DNA from: Nonlabens spongiae
GTDB taxonomy: Bacteria > Bacteroidota > Bacteroidia > Flavobacteriales > Flavobacteriaceae
Assembly: GCF_002117125.1 (NCBI RefSeq)
Contig: NZ_CP019344.1
Coordinates: forward strand, 2,756,501 to 2,820,500
DNA: 64,000 bases
Reading direction: 5' to 3'
A model generated the notes under the pieces. That model did no database searches. It had not been told where the DNA came from and worked only from the letters and a program-made list of their open reading frames with translations. Below, piece by piece: positions 17,754-25,866 of the stretch (position 1 is its first letter; each line of letters starts with the position of its first letter). Made by a program: the position numbers and the translations under genes.

Positions 17754-18140
17754 GGTAAAAGTAGAAAGCCCGAGATCGCCCTAGCGATATGAGGCTTTAT
17801 TTTCACGAGCGGCTTGAACAAGGGATCACGCAGTAACCCCCATTTTTTGTAAACGGTAAAAGTAGAAAGCCCGAGATCGCGGTAGCGGGATCAGGCTTTA
17901 TTTTCACGAGCGGCTTGAACAAGGGATCACGCAGTAACCCCCATTTTTTGTAAACGGTAAAAGTAGAAAGCCCGAGATCGCGGTAGCGGGATCAGGCTTT
18001 ATTTTCACGAGCGGCTTGAACAAGGGATCACGCAGTAATCCCCATTTTTTGTAAGCGGTAAAAGTAGTAAGCCCGAGATCGCGGTAGCGGGATCAGGCTT
18101 TATTTTCACGAGCGGCTTGAACGAGGGATCACGTAGTAAT
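17754..18140. repeat. Four tandem direct repeats, 101-bp period
   Basis: Units begin at 17754, 17855, 17956 and 18057, each opening GGTAAAAGTAG; the last fades out near 18140. Units 2 and 3 are nearly identical; units 1 and 4 differ at several bases. Each unit holds an imperfect hairpin with outer stem AAAGCC/GGCTTT. Read on the minus strand, each unit resembles the tRNA-Ser terminator and its right flank (AAAGCCTGAT...ATCGGGCTTTCTACTTTTA). So the array looks like amplified, inverted copies of that terminator. No gene is seen in it. Confidence 0.85.
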
Positions 18141-18442
18141 TCTAAATTGTATAAACATTCAAGCATCAACCTTGAAACTCACCCTCAGCATTCCGTGGTC
18201 TAAAAAAATAGCTTTCACAAAAAGATCGAGTTTATCGAAATATAGAGGATATATAAATTTTCTAATTCTGCATATGGCTTCTGGTATGACTGTTGTGCCT
18301 AGTTTGTAAGTAGTTATCTGTTTCGGCAAAGTTAAAAGTGGTACTTAGACTTAATCTCGTGGCACTGTTCTTCTCATTTAACCCAATAGTTTATATATTT
18401 ACCCCTTAACAAGAAATTAAAATCAAATCAATAAATCTAAAA
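18141..18442. other. Gene-free stretch upstream of exbB
   Basis: About 300 AT-rich bases between the repeat array and exbB. It must hold the exbB promoter, but I see no clear TTTG/TAnnTTTG pair and no other recognisable element. Confidence 0.5.
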
Positions 18443-19228
18443 ATGAAACAATCACTTTCAATTTTGTTCTTGGCAGTAGTTATGATGCTAGGTTTTGCTA
18501 ATACCGCTACCGCTTCTACAAACACTTATGCCGCTGCTGCAACAGCGACAACGATTATTCAAGATGCTGCACCAGATGCTGATGATAACAAAACTTTTCA
18601 CCAAGTTTTGAAACAACGTTTCATTGAAGGTGGTCCTGTATTCATGTCTTTCGTACTTATCTGTTTGATCCTAGGTCTTGCAATCGCCATCGAAAGAATC
18701 ATTTACTTAAACCTTTCTACAACCAATTCTAAGAAGCTTGCAGCTAACGTAGAAGATGCTCTTAGAAGTGGTGGTGTTGAAGCTGCAAAAGACGTTTGTC
18801 GTAACACCAAAGGTCCTGTCGCTTCTATTTATTATCAAGGTCTCGACCGTGCCGATGAAAGTGTAGAGGCTGCTGAAAAAGCAGTTGTAGCTTATGGTGG
18901 TGTGCAAATGGGTCAGCTTGAAAAAAACGTTTCTTGGGTATCTTTATTTATCGCACTTGCTCCCATGCTTGGTTTTATGGGTACGGTATTAGGTATGATT
19001 ACTGCATTTGACAACATTGAAACTGCCGGTGCTATGGAGCCTGCTCTTGTTGCGGGTGGTATTAAAGTAGCGCTTCTTACTACTGTATTTGGTCTTATTG
19101 TGGCGATCATCCTTCAGATTTTTTACAACTACATCATTGCTAAGATCGATAGTATCGTTAACGATATGGAAGATGCTTCTATTACGCTTATCGATATTCT
19201 TGTTGCTTACAAAAACAATAAACTGTAA
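18443..19228 (+). CDS. exbB: MotA/TolQ/ExbB proton channel family protein
   Basis: A 261-residue inner-membrane subunit of the TonB energising complex. The N-terminal hydrophobic stretch (SLSILFLAVVMMLGFANTATAS) looks like a signal peptide or extra helix. The next helix is at GGPVFMSFVLICLILGLAIAIERI. The ExbB core helices are SLFIALAPMLGFMGTVLGMITAFDNI and ALLTTVFGLIVAIILQIFYNYI, with the conserved GLLGTVxGM-like motif. It is the first gene of exbB-(membrane protein)-exbD-exbD-barrel, and likely powers the TonB receptors of this genome. Confidence 0.92.
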   Translation: MKQSLSILFLAVVMMLGFANTATASTNTYAAAATATTIIQDAAPDADDNKTFHQVLKQRFIEGGPVFMSFVLICLILGLAIAIERIIYLNLSTTNSKKLAANVEDALRSGGVEAAKDVCRNTKGPVASIYYQGLDRADESVEAAEKAVVAYGGVQMGQLEKNVSWVSLFIALAPMLGFMGTVLGMITAFDNIETAGAMEPALVAGGIKVALLTTVFGLIVAIILQIFYNYIIAKIDSIVNDMEDASITLIDILVAYKNNKL

Positions 19229-19249
19229 TAGTTTAAACTCTTTAAGATT

Positions 19250-19717
19250 ATGATCTTACATAAAATTTTAAAATATCTTGTCATTCTATTGAGTGTCATT
19301 GCTGCTGCATTCTTCGTTTATACGATTGCGAGCGGTGATGATGCTATTGAGATTGATGAGAATGGAATTCAAGGCTCTACCGTAGTGCCCTTGATGTACC
19401 TGTCGTATATAATGCTCGCAGTTATCGTTGCTGCTGTAGTTTTATTCCTTTTCGTGAATTTAGCTTCTAACCCAAAAGCCCTCAAAAAGAGTTTGCTCTC
19501 AGTTGGCATCTTTCTTGTTGTAGTTGGAATATCCTATATAGTTTTTGCTGATGGTTCTGATGCTGCAAATAATGCTATTGAGCTGGATAACGGTGAGTAC
19601 TTGAGTGAGAGTGGGTCAAAGTGGATCGATGTTTCTATCTATACCTTTTATATACTTGCTATTCTTGCTGTTGGTTCAATTATTTGGTCAGGGGCTACTA
19701 AACTCGTTAAAAAATAA
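19250..19717 (+). CDS. Four-helix membrane protein of the exbB-exbD operon
   Basis: A 155-residue protein with four hydrophobic segments: ILKYLVILLSVIAAAFFVYTIA, VVPLMYLSYIMLAVIVAAVVLF, SLLSVGIFLVVVGISYIVF and WIDVSIYTFYILAILAVGSIIW. Between helices it has acidic loops (DDAIEIDENG, NNAIELDNGEY) that resemble each other, suggesting an internal two-helix duplication. It matches no enzyme family I know. Its fixed place between exbB and exbD in flavobacteria suggests an accessory subunit of the proton channel complex (inference). Spacing: 21 bases after exbB, 3 before exbD. Confidence 0.8.
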   Translation: MILHKILKYLVILLSVIAAAFFVYTIASGDDAIEIDENGIQGSTVVPLMYLSYIMLAVIVAAVVLFLFVNLASNPKALKKSLLSVGIFLVVVGISYIVFADGSDAANNAIELDNGEYLSESGSKWIDVSIYTFYILAILAVGSIIWSGATKLVKK

Positions 19718-19720
19718 ATT

Positions 19721-20368
19721 ATGGCTAGAAGATCTGCACCAGAAGTAAATGCAGGCTCGATGGCAGACATCGCATTCCTCTTATTGATCTTCTTCCTGGT
19801 TACGACAACCATTGAAGTCGATAGTGGAATCGCTAGTAAACTGCCACCGCCGCTTGAGGATGAAGTTGAGCCGCCACCGATTAAAAAGAAAAATATCTTT
19901 CAGGTGCTAGTAAACCAGAACAATCAATTACTGGTGAATGTTGGTGAAAAGGATGAGGCTATTCCTACAGAGGTTGATAAACTTACTGAAATGGCCGTGG
20001 CTTTTTTAGATAATGGAGGTGGAACTGAACCACGTAATGCTTGTAATTACTGTCAGGGTGAAGGTGATCCTAATTTATCCGACAATCCTAAAAAGGCGGT
20101 TATATCTTTACTTAATGATCGTCAAGCATCTTACAGCATGTATCTTACAGTAACTAATGAGTTAGTTAGGGCTTATACGCAATTGAGAAATCGGGAGGCA
20201 AAGAGATTATTCAATGAAACCTACGAGTCTATGGTTCAAAGATTGGCTGATTGGCCATCTACGGATCAAGATTCTCCTGAATATGAAAAGCTAGATGAAC
20301 AGATTAAGGAAGTACGAGAACTATTTCCTCGAAATCTTTCAGAGGCTGAACCGCAAAACAGAGAATAA
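19721..20368 (+). CDS. exbD: ExbD/TolR family protein (first copy)
   Basis: A 215-residue biopolymer transport protein with one N-terminal helix. The motif GSMADIAFLLLIFFLVTTTIEVDSGI carries the proton-carrying Asp (MADIAF). A Pro-rich periplasmic neck (LPPPLEDEVEPPPIKKK) follows. The periplasmic domain is longer than in the second copy because of an insert with two Cys (NACNYCQGEG) and a C-terminal coiled stretch. Likely forms a heteromer with the second ExbD and ExbB. Confidence 0.9.
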   Translation: MARRSAPEVNAGSMADIAFLLLIFFLVTTTIEVDSGIASKLPPPLEDEVEPPPIKKKNIFQVLVNQNNQLLVNVGEKDEAIPTEVDKLTEMAVAFLDNGGGTEPRNACNYCQGEGDPNLSDNPKKAVISLLNDRQASYSMYLTVTNELVRAYTQLRNREAKRLFNETYESMVQRLADWPSTDQDSPEYEKLDEQIKEVRELFPRNLSEAEPQNRE

Positions 20369-20370
20369 CT

Positions 20371-20862
20371 ATGTCAAAGTTTAAAAAGAAAAAAAGTGGT
20401 GATTTGCCACCAGTTTCTACAGCATCGTTACCAGATATTGTTTTTATGCTTCTGTTTTTCTTTATGGTTGCAACAGTAATGCGTGAGGATGAGTTGATGA
20501 TCAAGAACACGTTGCCACAAGCAAATCAGGTGGAAAAGCTTGAGTCTAAAAACAAATTGGTGTACATCTATATAGGAAAACCCACTTCTAGCTACCAAAA
20601 TCAACACGGTACTAATGAAGTAGTCCAGTTAGGAGATAAAATTTCTTCCGTTTCAGAGGTGCAAACGTTTATTAATACAAAGCGTAATGCGATGCCAGAA
20701 GATGTTCAGGACGAAATGATGGTTTCTTTAAAGGTAGATAGAGACTCAAAGGTCGGTATTTTAACCGATGTAAAGCAGGAGTTGAGAGATGCAATGGCAC
20801 TCAAAATTAATTACACTGCCAGTCAGGGTGATCCTATGATTAATATCAATAGAAGACAATAA
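20371..20862 (+). CDS. exbD: ExbD/TolR family protein (second copy)
   Basis: A 163-residue ExbD with basic cytoplasmic start (MSKFKKKKSGDLPPVSTASL) and helix PDIVFMLLFFFMVATVMRED holding the conserved Asp. The periplasmic domain (NKLVYIYIGKP, MVSLKVDRDSKVGILTDVKQELRDA) has the usual ExbD beta-alpha pattern. It begins two bases after the first exbD stop. Two unequal ExbD proteins per operon are normal for Bacteroidota. Confidence 0.92.
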   Translation: MSKFKKKKSGDLPPVSTASLPDIVFMLLFFFMVATVMREDELMIKNTLPQANQVEKLESKNKLVYIYIGKPTSSYQNQHGTNEVVQLGDKISSVSEVQTFINTKRNAMPEDVQDEMMVSLKVDRDSKVGILTDVKQELRDAMALKINYTASQGDPMININRRQ

Positions 20863-20884
20863 TTGTTTTGCTTTAATTGTATTC

Positions 20885-20913
20885 AACCGCCTGCTTTTTC
20901 AGGCGGTTTTTTT
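20885..20913 (+). terminator. Rho-independent terminator after exbD
   Basis: Perfect 9-bp stem AACCGCCTG/CAGGCGGTT around CTTTTT, then seven T. It ends the exb operon before the barrel gene. Confidence 0.9.
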
Positions 20914-20970
20914 ATGTCTATACCTTTTCAGTCTACAGAGTTTTTCATCCAATTCAACATATATTTACGT

Positions 20971-21687
20971 ATGAAGAAAATCTTGCTTGCCATACTTTAT
21001 TTAGCACCTATTTATTGCTGTATAGCTCAAGATTCTGATGATGCAGAAGATGACAACGCAATTCCCAACGTAGTTGATTCTTTATATCGAGAAGACCAAT
21101 TTTATGTAGGTTTATCTTTCAACCTACTTACAAATACACCAAGCAATTTTTCTCAAAATGGATTCTCAGGTGGTCTCCATCTTGGCTTCATTAGAGACAT
21201 GCCTATTAATGAACAGCGTAACATCGCAATCGGCGTTGGTTTGGGATGGTCTACAAATACGTTCAATTCTAACGTAGTTTTCTCTGAAAATCCCGAAGGG
21301 AATACCATCGTAGTAGTGAACCCTGACCGCGATGCCGTCGATAGCAATCGGTTCAATACAAATTTGATCGAGATGCCTTTACAGTTCAGGTGGCGCACGA
21401 GTACACCGACTAAGTTTAGCTTCTGGCGAATTTATACTGGGATAAAAGTTGGTTACCTGTACGCGTTTAGATCCTCGTTTCGTGGTGAGAATGGAAAAGT
21501 GAACCTAGGAGATCCAGACGGATTGAATCGATGGCGCTATTTTGCCACTTTAACCGTAGGTAATGGAAGTTTTAATGCTTTTGTGCAATATGGGCTTAAC
21601 CCATTTTTCAATGATTTAAATACGGTTGAGAACGGAACTCTTGATTTACAGACGATCAAAGTAGGTATCGAGTTCTATCTACTATAA
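20971..21687 (+). CDS. PorT-like outer membrane beta-barrel protein
   Basis: About 238 residues from the ATG at 20971, chosen because it gives a signal peptide (MKKILLAILYLAPIYCCIAQ); an upstream in-frame ATG would pass through the terminator. The mature protein alternates strands of an eight-stranded barrel: DQFYVGLSFNLL, GFSGGLHLGFIRDMPI, IAIGVGLGWSTNT and FSFWRIYTGIKVGYLYAFRS, ending in VGIEFYLL. It resembles PorT/porin-family proteins of the Bacteroidota. PorT itself belongs to the type IX secretion machinery; a link here is possible but not shown. Confidence 0.75.
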   Translation: MKKILLAILYLAPIYCCIAQDSDDAEDDNAIPNVVDSLYREDQFYVGLSFNLLTNTPSNFSQNGFSGGLHLGFIRDMPINEQRNIAIGVGLGWSTNTFNSNVVFSENPEGNTIVVVNPDRDAVDSNRFNTNLIEMPLQFRWRTSTPTKFSFWRIYTGIKVGYLYAFRSSFRGENGKVNLGDPDGLNRWRYFATLTVGNGSFNAFVQYGLNPFFNDLNTVENGTLDLQTIKVGIEFYLL

Positions 21688-21704
21688 GTGCTGGAGTCTT
21701 AGGT

Positions 21705-22319
21705 CTAGGTTATGGCTTCAAGATAATACTGCGCCATTGAAAGTTGCGCAACAAGTCCTACTAAAAATCCGAAGTTCAATTCATGTCCCTTATGTGCTTT
21801 CATGTAAAGCCGGGAGCTAGCAGTTAGACCAGAAGCGATAATAATTCCTATAATGTAGTAAAGCATGGGAATGCCAGCGATAATTGCCATAGTTAATGAA
21901 AAACCCAGCATTCCGCCCATGGCCATGAGGTGAAGACTTATCTTGTACCTGACGATACTCAATACACCCGCTACTACCGTTGCAGCGAGAACTCCTAAGA
22001 AAAAATAGTACAGCGACAGATGAAGAAAGTCTGAAAAGACGCTTCTCAATAAAATAATGAGAAGCGCAGCGTATATCCCTAAAGGGATAATCCGTTCGCG
22101 CGGCGTTTCAAGATGAACACTACGTACTAATTTTAAAACTTTCAGAATCAAATAAATCAGCAGCGGGATGGCAGCGGTCAGTAAAGTGATTAAATACAGC
22201 TTGTATCTGGCTTGTTCAGGATCGTAGAAGTCCGCATAGTTGAAATACCATAAACTCACAAGTGCGGGTATAAAAATAGGATTGACGATAAAGCTCCAGA
22301 GCCTCAAAATCCTGCCCAT
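21705..22319 (-). CDS. Multi-helix inner membrane protein
   Basis: A 204-residue protein with about six hydrophobic helices (for example LITLLTAAIPLLIYLILKVL, LGIYAALLIILLRSVF, YYFFLGVLAATVVAGVLSIV and MGGMLGFSLTMAIIAGIPMLYYII). Between the first helices it has RSVHLETPRERIIPL. Placement next to rpoN is common in related genomes. A distant tie to PAP2-like phosphatases has been used for similar proteins, but the catalytic KxxxxxxRP and SxxxxH motifs are not visible. Function unknown. Three bases separate it from rpoN, so they are probably co-transcribed. Confidence 0.75.
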   Translation of the reverse strand: MGRILRLWSFIVNPIFIPALVSLWYFNYADFYDPEQARYKLYLITLLTAAIPLLIYLILKVLKLVRSVHLETPRERIIPLGIYAALLIILLRSVFSDFLHLSLYYFFLGVLAATVVAGVLSIVRYKISLHLMAMGGMLGFSLTMAIIAGIPMLYYIIGIIIASGLTASSRLYMKAHKGHELNFGFLVGLVAQLSMAQYYLEAIT

Positions 22320-22322
22320 ACA

Positions 22323-23780
22323 CTAGATTTCTTTACGCAAGCGTGCCACGGGAATGTCGAGTTGCTCACGATATTTTGCGATGGTTCTTCGAGCGATCAA
22401 ATAACCTTTTTCTTTAAGGATACCTACTAGCTTTTGGTCAGTAAGTGGCTTTCTTTTATCCTCTTCTTGAATAACGGTTTCCAGTATTTTCTTTATTTCT
22501 CGAGTAGAAACTTCTTCACCATCAGAATTCGTCATGGATTCAGAGAAGAACTCTTTGATAAGTTTAGTCCCGTAAGGGGTGTCTACATACTTTGAATTTG
22601 CTACCCGGGAAACCGTAGAAACATCCATCTGAATCTTATCTGCAATATCCTTAAGGATCATGGGACGCAAGTTGCGCTCATCACCCGTCATGAAATATTC
22701 CTTTTGATATTCCATAATGGTAGACATCGTCATGAAGAGCGTCTGCTGGCGTTGCTTAATGGCCTCAATAAACCATTTTGCACCGTCCAGTTTTTGCTTA
22801 ATGAACATAACGGCGTCCTTCTGAGATTTTGTTTTCTCCTTAGCTTCCTTATATCCTTTGAGCATATTTGAGTAATCTCTGCTCACATGCAATTCTGGAG
22901 CATTTCTGCCATTTAAGGTCAGTTCTAATTCTCCATCCTTAATACGGATCACGAAATCTGGAACCACTTGTTCCACCATACGCGTGCTGCCACCGGCGTA
23001 CGAACTTCCAGGTTTGGGATTTAAATGCTCAATCTCGTCGATCGCATCCCGCAATTCATCTTCCGTGATGTTGTATTTGGCAATCAGCTTAGAATAGTGC
23101 TTCTTGCTAAAAGCATTAAAACTATCTCTGATCAATTTAAGTGCGAGTTCAGTGCTTGGAGTTTCTCGCTTTCGCGAAAGCTGAATCGTTAAACATTCCT
23201 GTAAACTTCTTGCTCCTACACCAGCTGGATCGAGGCTATGAACCACTTTAAGAACCTTTTCCACTTTTTCAACATCTGTATAGATATTTTGGGTAAAGGC
23301 GAGATCATCGGCTATGTCTTCCAGCGATCTGCGTATGTAGCCGCTATTGTCAATGCTTCCTACCAGATATTCTGCGATTTCAAACTCTTCATCATCTAGG
23401 CGTAAGGTTCTAAGCTGATCCCGTAAAGTTTGTGTGAACGACTTTCCCGAAGCATAAGGAATACTTTTCTCGTCATCGTCTGCACTGTAGTTGTTAGCTC
23501 TGGTACGATAATCTGGGACATCATCATCGCTTAGATAATCATCTACATTGATTTCTGTCTCGATGGACTCGTTGCCGTCTTCGTAGTCATTTTCATTTGA
23601 AAATTCATCAAAATCGTCTTCGCTCTTTTCCTTACCGCTATCGAGTGCAGGATTTTCCTCAAGTTCTGCTTTGACGCGCTGTTCAAAAGCCTGCGTAGGC
23701 AGTTGAATAAGCTTCATCAATTGAATTTGCTGAGGAGAAAGCTTCTGCGAAAGCTTGAAATTAAGCGACTGTTTAAGCAT
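22323..23780 (-). CDS. rpoN: RNA polymerase sigma-54 factor
   Basis: A 485-residue sigma-54. Region I: MLKQSLNFKLSQKLSPQQIQ and LMKLIQLPTQAFEQRVKAEL. An acidic region II follows (~45-90, rich in D/E). The core-binding part contains GYIRRSLEDIADDL and HSLDPAGVGARSLQECL. The DNA-binding helix-turn-helix is DIADKIQMDVSTVSRVANSKY, and the RpoN box is ARRTIAKYREQLDIP close to the C-terminus. A palindrome copy at 23167 encodes LSRKR where other sigma-54 proteins vary. No sigma-54 activator gene lies in this window. Confidence 0.95.
   Translation of the reverse strand: MLKQSLNFKLSQKLSPQQIQLMKLIQLPTQAFEQRVKAELEENPALDSGKEKSEDDFDEFSNENDYEDGNESIETEINVDDYLSDDDVPDYRTRANNYSADDDEKSIPYASGKSFTQTLRDQLRTLRLDDEEFEIAEYLVGSIDNSGYIRRSLEDIADDLAFTQNIYTDVEKVEKVLKVVHSLDPAGVGARSLQECLTIQLSRKRETPSTELALKLIRDSFNAFSKKHYSKLIAKYNITEDELRDAIDEIEHLNPKPGSSYAGGSTRMVEQVVPDFVIRIKDGELELTLNGRNAPELHVSRDYSNMLKGYKEAKEKTKSQKDAVMFIKQKLDGAKWFIEAIKQRQQTLFMTMSTIMEYQKEYFMTGDERNLRPMILKDIADKIQMDVSTVSRVANSKYVDTPYGTKLIKEFFSESMTNSDGEEVSTREIKKILETVIQEEDKRKPLTDQKLVGILKEKGYLIARRTIAKYREQLDIPVARLRKEI
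23167..23181. repeat. CGCTTTCGCGAAAGC palindrome, copy 5
   Basis: Inside rpoN, read as L-S-R-K-R on the minus strand; the outer base pair is lost on one side. Confidence 0.92.
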
Positions 23781-23894
23781 GGATTTCCAGTTGTAGGGTA
23801 AATGTACTAAATGCGGTATTTAGCTCAGCTGGATTTGTTAAAAAAATAACGTGGTTGCAATCTTATAATAGCGACTCAATCCATAAATCATTCT

Positions 23895-24045
23895 TGTCAC
23901 TCTGAACGTGAGTGTACGAGCGTTCCGATAGCTATCGGAACAGAGTCTTCGTAGTGAAGTCTCGATAATGAAATCTCGAGACAAATGGAATCCAAAGTCC
24001 CAATCAAGCAGATGCTGAATGTCGCAAAGCTCTTTCAGCATGACA
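23895..24045. repeat. MITE-like intergenic repeat, copy A
   Basis: It opens TGTCACTCTGAACGTGAGTG and closes TTCAGCATGACA; the ends form inverted repeats of the type TGTCA..CTGAA. Inside is the perfect palindrome GTTCCGATAGCTATCGGAAC (23922-23941). Shares its first ~60 bases and its end with copy B. No coding potential. Confidence 0.85.
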
Positions 24046-24061
24046 GACCAAATTAAAGAAC

Positions 24062-24228
24062 TGTCACTCTGAACGTGAGTGTACGAGCGTTCCGATAGTT
24101 ATCGGAACAGAGTCTTCGTAGTTTACACTCGATAAAAAACCTTGATACAAATGGATTTTGAAGTCCCGATCAAGGAGATGCTGTCCCGACAGCTGTACGG
24201 GACTGCGCTGGGCTTGTTCAGCATGACA
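24062..24228. repeat. MITE-like intergenic repeat, copy B
   Basis: Same ends and left half as copy A, direct orientation, 16 bases downstream. The first internal palindrome has one change (GATAGTTATC, 24089-24108). Near the right end is a second near-palindrome, GTCCCGACAGCTGTACGGGA, at 24183-24203. Together the two copies fill most of the 472-base gap between rpoN and asnS. Confidence 0.85.
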
Positions 24229-24252
24229 AGAAAGAAATAAAATAATTATTCT

Positions 24253-25701
24253 CTAAAACTCTGCGTTGCCCGGTGTTCTCGGGTATGGAATCACGTCTCT
24301 AATGTTAGTCATACCAGTTACAAACATGACTAATCGCTCAAAGCCTAGTCCAAAGCCGCTGTGTACCACACTACCAAATTTGCGCATCTCCAGATACCAC
24401 CACAGTTCCTCTTCTGGGATATTCATGTCGTGCATTTTCTGCTTGAGAACGTCGTATCGTTCTTCACGCTGTGAACCACCTACGATCTCGCCTATCCCAG
24501 GGAACAAGATATCCATGGCCCTCACGGTTTTCCTTCCTTCATCGTCGGCTTCATTGAGGCGCATGTAGAATGCCTTGATGGTCGCTGGATAGTCAAATAA
24601 AATGACCGGGCACTCAAAATGTTTCTCAACAAGATAGCGCTCGTGCTCAGATTGCAGATCAGCTCCCCATTGATCCACTGGGTATTTGAACTTTTTCTTT
24701 TTGTTAGGCTTGCTGTTTCTCAGGATGTCGATCGCCTCAGTGTATGAAACGCGTTTGAAGTTGTTCTTTAAAACAAATTTAAGCTTGTCACGTAAAGGCA
24801 TGGGGCTGCGTTCTGCGGCATGCTTTTGCTTGTCTTCGTTTTCAAGGCGTTGCTCTAGAAACTCGATATCATCGGCACAGTTTTTCATGGCGTAGTCGAT
24901 CACGTACTTCATGAAATCTTCAGCGAGATCCATATTTGCAGCTAGATCGTTAAAAGCTACCTCTGGCTCAATCATCCAGAACTCGGCAAGGTGGCGTGAC
25001 GTGTTAGAATTCTCAGCACGAAACGTAGGGCCAAAGGTGTAAACCTGTCCCAGTCCCATCGCGTAGGTCTCTGCCTCCAGCTGTCCGGAAACAGTCAGAT
25101 TTGCCTCTTTTTCAAAAAAGTCTTTACTATAGTCTACTTTTCCTTCTTCAGTAAGCGGCGGATTTTTCGGATCCAGCGTACTCACCCTAAACATCTCACC
25201 AGCACCTTCTGCATCGCTACCCGTGAGAATAGGCGTGTGCGCCTGATAAAAACCTTGCTCTTGAAAGTATTTATGCACGGCAAAGGATAATGCTGCTCGT
25301 ACACGCATCACTGCGCCAAAAGTATTAGTACGCACCCGTAAATGAGCCTGCTCTCTCAAGGTGTCCAGTTTGTGCCTTTTGGGAGAAAGAACGGTTTTCT
25401 TCACGTCTTCAGGATCTGCCGTAGCGAGTATCTTGACCATAGAAGTTTGAAGTTCCACTCGTTGTCCAGAACCTTGACTTTCTACAAGATGTCCTTTAAC
25501 CTCAACGGCAGCCGCAACATTTATGCTCTGCAAGATATCTTGGGCATGATTTTCTGGCTCGATCACACACTGTAGGTTGTTGATAGTGGAACCGTCGTTC
25601 AAAGCTATAAATCGGTCGTTTCTAAAGCTACGTACCCATCCTCTCACGGTCATTTCAATCAAGCTAGGCTCTGCCTGCAATATCTCTGCTATTCTTTTCA
25701 T
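24253..25701 (-). CDS. asnS: Asparaginyl-tRNA synthetase
   Basis: About 482 residues. The start at 25701 (MKRIAEILQAEPSL) is preferred to one eight codons upstream because the -7 box lies just above it. An OB-fold anticodon domain comes first (VRGWVRSFRNDRFIALNDGS). The class II core follows: motif 2 region TFGPTFRAENSNTSRHLAEFWMIEPE and motif 3 GLGFERLVMFVTGMTNIRDVIPYPRTPG. The ending RTPGNAEF is typical of AsnRS. It charges tRNA-Asn. Confidence 0.95.
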   Translation of the reverse strand: MKRIAEILQAEPSLIEMTVRGWVRSFRNDRFIALNDGSTINNLQCVIEPENHAQDILQSINVAAAVEVKGHLVESQGSGQRVELQTSMVKILATADPEDVKKTVLSPKRHKLDTLREQAHLRVRTNTFGAVMRVRAALSFAVHKYFQEQGFYQAHTPILTGSDAEGAGEMFRVSTLDPKNPPLTEEGKVDYSKDFFEKEANLTVSGQLEAETYAMGLGQVYTFGPTFRAENSNTSRHLAEFWMIEPEVAFNDLAANMDLAEDFMKYVIDYAMKNCADDIEFLEQRLENEDKQKHAAERSPMPLRDKLKFVLKNNFKRVSYTEAIDILRNSKPNKKKKFKYPVDQWGADLQSEHERYLVEKHFECPVILFDYPATIKAFYMRLNEADDEGRKTVRAMDILFPGIGEIVGGSQREERYDVLKQKMHDMNIPEEELWWYLEMRKFGSVVHSGFGLGFERLVMFVTGMTNIRDVIPYPRTPGNAEF

Positions 25702-25722
25702 AGTGGAAACTTCGTCAATCGG

Positions 25723-25753
25723 CAAATATAATTTTAATGCAGCGTTTGAGCAA
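25723..25753 (-). promoter_or_regulatory. Promoter of asnS
   Basis: On the minus strand TTG (25751-25753), a 20-bp spacer and TATATTTG (25723-25730) match the Bacteroidota consensus. The start codon lies 21 bases downstream. Confidence 0.6.
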
Positions 25754-25819
25754 TGATTACGCGAGTTGCGTGTGATACCTGCTTAGTTAAAAATGAAGTA
25801 CGATGTGGTAGGAGGGTTA

Positions 25820-25835
25820 CGCTTTCGCGAAAGCG
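25820..25835. repeat. CGCTTTCGCGAAAGCG palindrome, copy 6
   Basis: Perfect 16-mer in the gap between asnS and the RND exporter gene, 32 bases beyond the exporter's stop codon. Confidence 0.95.
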
Positions 25836-25866
25836 AGATAATAAAAAAAAATATTGTTATGAAAAA

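Noticed and set aside
17546..17821. 91-residue open frame antisense to tRNA-Ser
   Set aside because: It is read through the tRNA gene on the opposite strand (peptide GIRTLDTVVPYTHFPGVRLR), a well-known false gene caused by tRNA sequence.
17754..18140. CRISPR-like array
   Set aside because: The repeat is 101 bp with no unique spacers and no cas genes; it is a simple tandem repeat.
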